Assembly (NCBI GenBank): GCA_010909165.1 | Contig: VJWM01000193.1 | Coordinates: 310,001-374,000, forward strand | Origin: Anthoceros angustus | Taxonomy: Eukaryota > Streptophyta > Anthocerotopsida > Anthocerotales > Anthocerotaceae | Length of the DNA stretch: 64,000 nucleotides | Direction: 5' to 3' | Part shown: piece after piece, positions 12,273 to 20,811 of the stretch | How the letters are laid out: every line of letters begins with the position of its first letter | Position numbering within the stretch: the first letter of the stretch is position 1 | Translations under genes and position numbers: made by a program | The notes under the pieces: model-generated | What the model saw: only the letters and a program-made list of their open reading frames with translations | The model's database searches: none | Told to the model about the DNA's origin: nothing

Positions 12273-13500
12273 TTAGAAATTAGGTAGGGTTTTGTTTTTG
12301 TGTGGGAGCCAAGGATAAAATGAGGCGAAAAGGGGGAAATAAGCACCTGCTAGCACCCGGACCAAGACTGAGTATACTCCGGACTCGAGTGAGGAGCGAG
12401 CCCACGGCATGGCGGCGGTAACGAGATAAGTCCGGACCCCGAGGACCGGACTCAGAAGAAGGCCGGGTCCAGAGACCTGGACCTCAGAGGGAAGACCTGA
12501 CCTAGAGGTCCTGACCGAGTCGAGACAGTGGTCCCGAGGTCCAAACTCGGGAGTGGGGAGAGCCACCACCACCACCCCAGATCCAGCCTTTGAGGCCACC
12601 GCAGGGCCCGCCAGAGAGATAAGAGGGGAGGACGAGGAAGACTTAGTGGTGATCGCTGTCGTCCATGCAGCCCCCATGCACCCTGGAAGAGGAAGGGGTC
12701 ACCGCGTGATCATCCGATTGCGCGCCAGGCCGATGTGGCTCTCTACTTTGGGCCGTGCCAAGAAGGAATCAGGGCTATCCCACCCCACCACCGACGGCGA
12801 GAAGGAATAGGGAGGATAGTAGGCGGTTAGGCACACGAGGCGGCCTCGTAATAGAGGTGTAATAAAGGCGTCGACCTTCGGCGTAGTATAAGAGGGCCAA
12901 GGCCCGAATAAATCATCTTCTCTTGGTGTTGATGCCGCCTGCGCACCTTTGTGTGTCTTCTTGCTAACGTGAGTCCCGAGTCAATGAAAGCAGTAATGGC
13001 GCTCCCGGGAGATTGATCGTGGTCCCGTGACGACCCAACGTGTTGTGGTGTGTGTGTGTGGAAGGGTGACTGTGACCCGGCCGTCGAGCCGACTCAAAGA
13101 CCGAACGGATCGAACGCGCGAGCCGAGGAACTCCGGAGGGCGCAGAGCCCGGACGGAGAGGCCCGGCGAACGACGAGGAGGTCCGGCTATGTAACCCGCA
13201 AGGCCTTTCCCTAAGACCGATGAGTGTAGCGTGAGTGGAGAGAGGAAAGGACCTGAAGTGTGAGTGACGAATGTGAACGATACGGACGCGAACGGTCCCT
13301 AAACGCTTGGCCATACCGGCCCGTGACGTGAACGCTATAGTAGTTAGGCGAGCAAAAGCGCTGAGGCCGAACGAGCGCAAAGTGAGGTAAGAATCACCTG
13401 AAACGCGGCAAACGGAGCCTATCATTCCCTTGAGAACGGACTTCTTCCTACAACGACACGGGATTGTGCGCGCCCGGCTGGCCATCAGCGAAAGTCGCGC
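12273..13500 (+). repeat. LTR 5 of the array, joined to Copia pol
   Basis: This is the last LTR copy (TATA at about 12,886). It ends at GTCGCGCCACA near 13,500. Unlike the other four it has no primer site after it. The next bases (CTTGTCCATGCCGATATAGC) read LVHADIA, the start of a Copia integrase core. The array therefore ends inside, or was joined to, a Copia polyprotein. Confidence 0.8.
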
Positions 13501-16256
13501 CACACTTGTCCATGCCGATATAGCAGGGAAGCTGCAGGTGAAATCACTCGGAGGGGCTGAATATTATCTTACCTTAACAGATGATTACTCACGATACACA
13601 TGGGTGTATCCACTCCGACATAAAAGTGATGCGTTTGAATGTATTGAGACCTGGATTTCCATGGTTCAAAGACAGACTGGAAATCTGGTGAAATGTTTTC
13701 GAACAGACAATGGAGGTGAGTTCATAGGACACCAGTATGATGTCCTCTTTGAAGCTCATGGCATAATCAGACAGCTCTCAATCCCTTACACACAACAACA
13801 GAATGGGGTGGCTGAGAGGAAAAATCAGACCCTCATGGGTATGACTAGGAGCATGTTATTGGGTCAATAAACATTATTGGGCGTATTCTTACAACACCGC
13901 TACATCTTGAATCGGGTACTTACCACTAGTGTACCTGGTAAAACTCCTTACGAAGCTTTTTGGAAGAAGAAGCCAAGTTTGCTACACATGCGAGTGTTTG
14001 GCTCCACAGCGTATGCCTATGTCCCTAAACAGAAACGTCGCAAGTTAGATGACAGGGCTAGGCCTATGCTATTTCTCGGATATTCAGAAATCTCAAAAGC
14101 TTATAAATTGTATGAGCCAGCAACTCGAAGAGTGGTGCTCTCCAGGAGTGTTACCTTCGATGAGCTCTCTTCACCTCGTCAGCGTCTGAAGGCATACTTC
14201 GGTACCAAGATTCCAGTTTTGGTTGATTCTGAACAACAATCTTATGATGACGAGGACAGTGGGAGTATAGGTGTATCAGATGTTCCTCCTCCACCTGTGA
14301 TTGGAGTTGCACCACCGGTTCAGGTTCTTCCTCAGCCAGCTGTTAATTACCCTGACTCTGATGGTGAAGACCTGTTACCTGATCTGGATGCCGACAGCAT
14401 CTCAGATGACGATGGTGTTGACCCTCATGTTGAGCAAGGTTTTATTGATGACCTGGACGCACGATCAGATTCAACAGGTTCTGTGCAAGGCTCACATGAT
14501 TCTGACGACACTCAAGATGATTTACCAGCAGTGGGAGTTCAGGAGGTTGTCCTTGCGGAAAATGTTCCTGAACCACGTTATCCTGTACGAGAAAGACGAC
14601 CACGTGAGCAATGGTCTGAACCTCCCTATCAGTCCATAGACTTTCGTCGGGGAGCTCAAGCACATCTCATGGACCTGTCAGTGCCTGATGTGAGGCCAGA
14701 CCCACAATCTTATGATGAGGCTATCAATGGGCCGGATGGTCATCACTGGAGGAAGTCAATTGACGATGAGTATAACTCCCTTATTAAAAATCATACCTGG
14801 GAGCTGGTGGACTTGCCCGAGGGCAGAAAACCCATAAGCTGTAAATGAGTCTTTAAGACTAAGCTCAATGCAGATGGGACTATTGCCCGTTATAAATCCC
14901 GACTTGTTGCTAGGGGTTTCAGCCAAATTCCTGGAATTGACTACGGAGACACTTTCTCACCTGTTGTCAAACCTCCATCTATCCGTGTCCTTTTGGCTAT
15001 GGCAGCAGAATATGACCTCGAAGTACAACAAATGGATGTTTGTACTGCATTCTTACACGGTGAGCTGGAAGAGGTCCTGTATATGGAGCAACCACAGGGC
15101 TATATTAGTCCTAAAACTGCAAAGAAAGTATGTAAGCTGTTGAAGACAATATATGGTCTTAAACAGTCTCCTCGTGCATGGTACAAACGAATAATGAAGT
15201 ACCTTCGCAAGCTTGGATTCTTGCAATCTCCTGCGGATACTAATGTCTTTTACCTTGCTGATGGTTCCCTGTTCGTTATACTTGCTCTTTATGTCGACGA
15301 CTGTGTACTTTTGAGCAATAGTACCGACCAGCTCGACAAGGTTAAGGCTATGCTTCGTACTGAATTTGAAATGACTGACCAAGGTGACCTGCAGTTTTGC
15401 TTGGGGATTTAGGTCCTGCGTCATCGGGAACATGGTCAGATTGTACTTCATCAGACAAAGTATATAAAGGAGATTTTAAAGCGGTTTCACCTTGATAGTG
15501 CCAAGTCTGTTGCCACTCCCTCTGCAGTGGGGGAAAAGCTGACATCTGACATGTCTCCGAAGACTGCTGATGAACTCAGAGGCATGAAGGCTGTCCCTTA
15601 TGCAGAGGCAGTTGGCTGTCTTATATATCTGGCAAACTGGACCCGACCTGATATTAGCTATGCTGTCTCCGTGGTGTCTCAATTTCTTCAATCACCTGGC
15701 AGGCAGCATTGGGCAGTAGTTAAGAGGATTTATCGCTATCTTAAGGGTACCATATCCTATGGCCTCCAGTATACAAGTAGTGGGAGTAAGAAGGTTGACC
15801 TTATCTCGCTCACGATGCAGATCGGGCCTGACTCGACACACCGAAAAACAAGATATTGTCTCTTAGTCTCTGGGGCTGTGAGTTGGAGCTGCAAGAAGCA
15901 GACCTCCTTGGCACTCTCATCTGTAGGTGAATACAGCCCTCACCGATGCCTCAGAAGAAGTAGAATGGCGTAGGCGCTCTGAGTCGTTGAATCACCACAC
16001 TGGGCCAACATTACTTCACTGTGACAATATGAGTGCTATTGCACTAGTGGCCAACCCCAGATTCCATGCGAGGACCAAGCATATTGAGCTCTATCATCAC
16101 TATATCAGAGATACAGCAGAACGAGGTGTAGTGAAGGTGGAGTATATCAACACAAATTTGAACACCGCAGACATATTTACTAAGGGGCTTCCCAAAGCCA
16201 GACATTTTCAGCACATGGCTGCCCTAGGTTTAAGAGAGTTCAGCTATCCTTAACAA
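13501..16256 (+). pseudogene. Ty1/Copia polyprotein, integrase to RNase H, decayed
   Basis: Integrase core (13,501-13,868): LVHADIAGKL, DDYSRYTWVYPL, FRTDNGGEF and the QQNGVAERKNQ motif, closed by an in-frame TAA. The integrase C-terminus and linker run from about 13,877 to 14,848 (FGSTAYAYVPKQKRRKLD, FLGYSE), then an acidic Ser/Asp linker, then EPPYQSIDFR. Reverse transcriptase (14,700-15,410): ARGFSQIPGIDYGDTFSPV, QMDVCTAFLHGELEEVLYME and the catalytic YVDDCVLLS. RNase H (15,500-16,253): TRPDISYAVSVVSQF, CDNMSAIAL, RTKHIELYHH, NTADIFTKGL. The domain order INT-RT-RH defines Copia. Stops at 13,868, 14,846 and 15,410 and a frameshift near 15,950 inactivate it. Gag and the 5' LTR are missing. 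Confidence 0.93.
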
Positions 16257-17246
16257 GGAAGTTCAGACTTTCTATCCTAAGCTGGGCTGTGACTAAAGCC
16301 TGTACAAAAATCCTATCCACACAATAGGAGCTTTCACCTTCAAAGGTCTTAGCCACTGCTGGAACGAGGAGCAGCCTGAGGCTCACAACCTTCCTGCACA
16401 GGGTAGAACAGGTCTGCTGTTAGTTTTCCCTGAACATGCTAGCTTGGTGGATGAAGCATAGAGACTTTATCAAATCGCAGGCAACACATGGGTCAGGTTT
16501 TTACAGTTTAGGTAAGCTTCTTCACTCACTAGGTACAGTCTCTTCCCGCACATGGGGCAAAGTCGGCTCCTGTAGGCACACACGCTGCAGTCCTGATTCC
16601 TCCTAGCTCTGTTGACTTCAATGTCGTCGAAAGCTCGCCTGCCTGCAAATCTGCAGCTTTGACTAAGGTTTGCTAGAAATCTCGCTCTCTTCACATCCAA
16701 AGAAGCTTCCATCTGCAAGGGTAGCTATTACAGAAGAAGCGCCGGTCTGTGATGATGGAGTCGCTCTCTTAGCTCCAGCTTGACGGCGAGAGTAGCTCTC
16801 ACGTCGACTCACCGTCGGTTGTGTTTGGCTCTATGTTTGTTGTCTCCTGCTCAGACCGAGGAACTGACTCACCACGGAGCCGGTGGTAAAGCTATGGAGG
16901 GCGCCACCAATGTGGAGCGATCACCATGTGCTCGCCATTTCCAGGGCTGCACGCCGAGTTGCCGATCGCCCGCGTGCTTCTCTTCTGCCAGCGCTGTTCA
17001 CCCTCTTCATCCTTGCCTGACGAGGATGTTGAGCGGGGCTAGCGCTGTGAGATGCTCCAGAGCGCGTCTTCATCCTTGGGCTTGCGCGTAACACAGTGCT
17101 GGTGATCATGGCATAAGAAGAAGGCTGTCAGGGGTTCCATGCTGTGTACGCTAAGAGTACGCCTCGTAACAGCGAGTAGCTGGGCGTAATGTTATTTGAT
17201 GATTACACAGTCCTTGGCCTTTGAACATATAAACCATAACGGTTTA
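16257..17246. other. Copia 3' non-coding segment with unexplained content
   Basis: About 1 kb separates the end of the Copia reading frame from the 3' LTR, longer than the few hundred bases common in Copia elements. On the minus strand, 16,470-16,718 is open for 82 codons and contains CSVCAYRSRLCPMCGKRL, two CxxC pairs that could form a small zinc site. The rest shows no domain I recognise. It may be captured host sequence, but I cannot identify a donor. Confidence 0.35.
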
Positions 17247-17417
17247 GTGGGAGTGTTAGAGGTAGAAACCTAACATAGTTTATATATTTAATTACTTGAC
17301 TATAGGTTAAGTAGGTAACCCAAGAGTCATAAACAATTTTGTATTTAAGGAGTCACTCTCCATCATTTGTTTAATCAATGTTCATTATACACAAGCTCGC
17401 TTCCGCGATTTATAGCA
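17247..17417 (+). repeat. Copia polypurine tract and 3' LTR
   Basis: AGTGGGAG at 17,246-17,254 is a typical Copia polypurine tract and is followed at once by TGTTAGAGGTAG, a TG-initiated LTR start. A TATATATTTAATTA segment lies near 17,280 and the repeat appears to end at TTTATAGCA near 17,417, giving a short LTR of about 165 bp. No matching 5' LTR is in the window, so the end is tentative. Confidence 0.6.
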
Positions 17418-17974
17418 CTGGAAACCTCCTCCTCCATTGGCTCCTCCCAAACTGAGCCTTATGCATCCATTTCACTCTCCAGGTCCTGAACCTCCGAAGC
17501 TAAGGGTCGCAATTCCTCCAAAATCTCCCTGTCGTCATCATGGGGACCCAGCAACTTCCTTGTCAACAAGGAGCGATCTCCTTACGAGCTTTGACTCGGC
17601 ATGTAGGTGGACCTGCATCTCCTGGCCCTTCAAACAAATCTCATCAAATTTCTCAGGCCATTCTCCTGAGGCTAACTTGTTATGCAAGGCATCCCTCTCG
17701 AGCGTCACGTCACTCAAACGAAGTTGTAAGATAACATTCTTGGTCGCATCTCCCTTCCATGCTTCTAGAATCCCCTTGCTAAGATAGTCACCGAAGCGTT
17801 GCTTCGACGACCAAAGATGCGATGCATCATTTTCTCCTGGCCACCTCCTGCTTGGTTTGTGAGCTCCTCACGTTCCTTGCTCCAAGTGGCCTGTCCTTCT
17901 TCCAGCTCCTTGAGCTTGGCCTCCAGTTCTTCATTCTTGGCTTGGGTAGCCTCAGCCTCCTCCTCTTTTCTAGA

Positions 17975-18305
17975 TTGCTCTCACACTTTTCTTCCTCCTC
18001 TCTTCTTTTTGTCTTTTCTTTTCTCTCTTGCTCCTTCTTCTCTCTAGCTCCCTATCCTCTCTAGCTCCTCTCGCCTCTCTCGCCTCTCTCTCGCCTCTTC
18101 TCTTCTCTTCTTTCTCTTCTCTTCTCTTTTCTTTTCTCTTCTTTTCTTTTCTTTCTCTTTTCTCTTTTCTTTTCTTTTCTTTTCTCTTCTCTTCTCTTTC
18201 TTTTCTCTTCTCTTCTTTTCTCTTCTCTTCTCTTTTCTCTTCTCTTTTCTCTTTCTTTTCTTTCTCTTTTCTTTTCTCTTTCTCCTCTCTCTCTCTTCTC
18301 TAATC
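17975..18305. repeat. CT/GA microsatellite (polypyrimidine on the plus strand)
   Basis: About 330 bp are nearly pure pyrimidine, built from irregular TCTTTTC, TCTCTTC and CTCTCGCC units. On the minus strand it reads as Glu/Lys/Arg-rich codons, in line with the flanking coiled-coil coding, so it probably arose by slippage in GA-rich codons. Mirror-type stretches make triplex (H-DNA) formation possible. Confidence 0.9.
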
Positions 18306-18519
18306 TACCTCTTCCACTCTTCCTAGCTAACTATCGCCTTGCGCCTCCCGGCCCCCACACCTCAAATCAAGAGCTAAGAGTTGCTGCTACCACTCCTTCC
18401 CCCATCGGACAGTCTCCTCAATTTTCTGATTGAGGGTAGCCACTTCCTTCACACGCTCCCTACTTTCTTGTCTCAGCCTTTGCTCTTCAATCTTGCTGAG
18501 CCCCAACCTCCTCTCCATC

Positions 18520-18811
18520 GTCAGTCAGGAGTGGAGAGACTGCCCACCGAGAGAAAGGCAGTCGGAGTCGACCCCAGGAGGGGAATGAGAAAACTAAGGC
18601 TTTGAAGGATCTGCTGACCATCTGTCAGCTAATTGACACTCCACTAGGGAAGCAGGCCTTACAGGAAGTAAAGGAGTTGGAGGTGAGAGCTGTCGTCAGG
18701 ATAGTCGAGGCGATTGCCCTACAGTCAGGTGGGGAGAAGGATAGCAAGGCTATCAAAGAGATGGCGCTGGCAAAGGGGCGCCTAGTTGACGGTTGGGTGG
18801 GACTCCTGTGA
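18520..18811 (+). pseudogene. Plus-strand coding-like fragment, unassigned
   Basis: A 69-codon open frame at 18,602-18,811 reads like genuine coding sequence (LLTICQLIDTPLGKQALQEV, then an alanine/valine-rich helix). An upstream part in another frame (ESTPGGE) is joined through a stop. It lies between two minus-strand coiled-coil fragments and probably inserted into that gene. I do not recognise the family. A retroelement gag is one possibility. Confidence 0.3.
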
Positions 18812-19906
18812 CTCGGTCATCTCCTGGGGTGGGTTAGTTCCACCATCCTGCTCCATGGGGGTTGCCTCCTGTACACCTCGTGACACTGCCACCTCTTCGT
18901 CTTGTGCCACTATGATCTCCTCCCGGACAACAGGCACCTCTTCTTCCTTGGCGTGAGACGCCTGGGTGGTCTCATCATCTAAGATCACCACATGAGGTGA
19001 AGCACTCCCTTGCTCCACCTTGGGTTCCTCCTCTGCCTTCTTAACCTTCTTCGGGTTAGGGACCCCTGTACCATCCCGCAAAGGGACCACTTCAAACGGC
19101 TGGTAAGACTCCTCCAGCTCCTCTTCTGTAAGTAACCCATGTGCCGCCCACAACTGCACAAGGTAAGTACTCAAATGGCTGTGCCTCGCTACTTCATTGT
19201 CCACAATGTTTGGCCTCAGCAGCTTGTCTCGGTGATGCTCATAGGCCATCAGCATGGCTGTCCCCCAATCAGGCTGAGCTCCTTGCTTCAACTTCCACAT
19301 GAAATGAAAGAACGCGCTGTTGAAGTAGGTGGTTCGCTGACAGCAGGTCAGCCCCAGCACTATCCTTGTAAAAAGTTTCCACTTGAGGTCAGCAATCTTA
19401 TCTGTCCTCCAACCATTTTGCGTCTTCGTGTCCACCCCTCCGATGAGCATGCTGAGAGCTTCTTCGAGAAGGTCAGCCACCACTGCCCTTTTTCCATCTT
19501 CATTCCTCTCGGTGGGAGCCACACCACCACTTTCGCTCTCTGGCCTCCCATATACCTTGCGAATGTGCTGGACAGTCCATCCCTTCGGATCTGTCCGCAC
19601 GTTCCTCTCCTCCATGTTCTCCGTTTCTCCCTCCGTGAGTTCGAGCTGCCTGTAGCAAGACTCAACCAAGACACATTAGAATAGGCCCAAGGTGCCTCAT
19701 CATCTGCATGATGTTGTCGCAAGACCTCGAAAATCCCACAAGTCTATTGAGGAGACTTGCACGCTGAAATATACGAACCCTGGCCCCTCCTTCTCGGCCT
19801 GGTCTTTTTCGGGCTTCTCCTTCGCAGTCTTCTCCTTCTTCTTCTCCTTTGCTGACAGGCCCGCTCCCTCCTTGCTGCTATGCTGACAGGCCCTCTTCTA
19901 TGCTGA

Positions 19907-20040
19907 AAAAACATCAAAGGAGAACAAAAAAGAAGTTTCAGTATAATTTTAAATATATGACCCAATGACACATATATAGACTAAAATGGATATACTTCTC
20001 CATAAATAGAAAAGCAAACCAGGTTCAAAGGGGAAACGAA
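19907..20040. repeat. Dispersed repeat R, copy 1
   Basis: It starts AACATCAAAGGAGAACAAAA, continues through GTTTCAGTATAATTTTAAAT and CCCAATGACACATATATAGA, and ends near AAAGCAAACCAGG. Copies lie at about 23,595-23,705 and 23,706-23,820, with a 5' part at 23,865-23,912. The repeats therefore flank the PHO2-like gene on both sides in the same orientation. Confidence 0.75.
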
Positions 20041-20274
20041 AAGTCCATGTAGATGATAATGTTAAGGAAATTAAGGAAAACACACGAGGCTTGGGAGTGA
20101 GAGGAGAATTTTGGTTTGTGTTGAAAAACTATTTTTAATTATTATGCTTGAATCAAAGCTAAATAAATATAGATTAAAAGAGTCTATGGAGAAATATGGA
20201 AAATTTTACACTCACTAAAATGGAAGAAGAACTTGTTGAATCCTCATACATTGTAGAAAATGAGCAGCTAACAA

Positions 20275-20410
20275 CTTCTTCTTTGAATGTCACGCTCCAT
20301 GTAGAGAAGTTTCCAACCACCTTACGGATGTGCTCTGGACACGTCAACGTGAATAGGTTGGGAGGAGTTCATATTCTTGCTTATTGTTCCGTCTACCAAA
20401 GCACATCAAA
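20275..20410 (-). pseudogene. PHO2/UBC23-like gene fragment A
   Basis: The plus strand from AACAACTTCTTCTTTGAATG to about 20,325 matches 22,213-22,260 inside the intact gene. From ACACGTCAACGTGAATAgGT (~20,340) to AAAGCACATCA it matches 22,398-22,470. The ~130 bp between these two blocks in the intact gene is missing, so this is a second, internally deleted copy in the same orientation. Confidence 0.75.
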
Positions 20411-20811
20411 CGCGTGGGTAGTGGTAACAAAGATCCTCCACACCGTTCCCAGCTAGCAGCAACACCAAGGATGACGAGATAGTCGTTGGGATGCCTCCCA
20501 CTTTTAAGTCTTGTGAGCATAATAGGCAAAATCACGCAGTGGCGTTTCATCGCTGCTAACGCCATCATCGACATTTGATGTGTTTCAGGCCTCGATTCTA
20601 ATTTGACGGCCTTTGCATTACATGGTCCATGCCGACCTCGAATCCCATTAAGCTTCTTATAATAAGCGACTTGGCAATCATGAGATGATGGTCTCCTATC
20701 ACCATCGCACAAATAATTTGGCGAATATAGGTAGGTACTACTATTCTTTGAAAGTCTTAAAATTTTGAAGAAAATTTGATGGTTATTATAAATTCATTAC
20801 AAATGATTACT

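Larger units (their letters stand above)
1..13500. mobile_element. Tandem LTR-retrotransposon array with shared LTRs
   Basis: Five copies of one ~1.2-kb LTR (from about 235, 6788, 8581, 10426 and 12273) are separated by internal regions in the order LTR, gypsy body, LTR, short body, LTR, short body, LTR, short body, LTR. Each LTR can be recognised by a start near GAAATTAGGTAGG, a central TATAAGAGGG followed by AATAAATCATC, and an end near GTCGCGCACA. The short units repeat about every 1.84 kb. Neighbouring units share an LTR, which is what unequal recombination between LTRs produces. The copies differ by many small insertions and deletions. The array joins a Copia pol at about 13,500. Confidence 0.85.
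17430..19669 (-). pseudogene. Transposon-associated gene with coiled-coil tail, interrupted
   Basis: The minus strand codes from 19,669 down to 18,782 for 295 residues. A helical N-terminal domain (residues ~1-170, including KWKLFTRIVLGLTCC and WGTAMLMAYEHHRDKLLRPN) is followed by an acidic, low-complexity linker. This resembles the aphid/plant-mobile-type domains found in plant transposon ORFs, but the match is from memory and weak. Coding character resumes at 18,374-18,517 (ERRLGLSKIEEQRLRQES) and 17,540-17,990 (NEELEAKLKELEEGQ; DVTLERDALHNKLASGEWPE), a heptad-rich tail. The parts are separated by a plus-strand segment (18,520-18,790) and a GA-rich microsatellite, so the gene looks dead. 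Confidence 0.45.
19670..20811. other. Intergenic region with repeats and relics
   Basis: AT-rich from about 19,900. It contains a ~130-bp repeat (19,907-20,040) that recurs three times at 23,590-23,915 and a fragment of the PHO2-like gene (about 20,275-20,410). From 20,470 to 20,712 the minus strand is open (MALAAMKRHCVILPIMLTRL) with no domain I recognise. I see no complete gene. Confidence 0.6.

Noticed and set aside
18028-18303. Ser/Phe/Leu-only frame of 91 codons
   Set aside because: Direct translation of the CT microsatellite.
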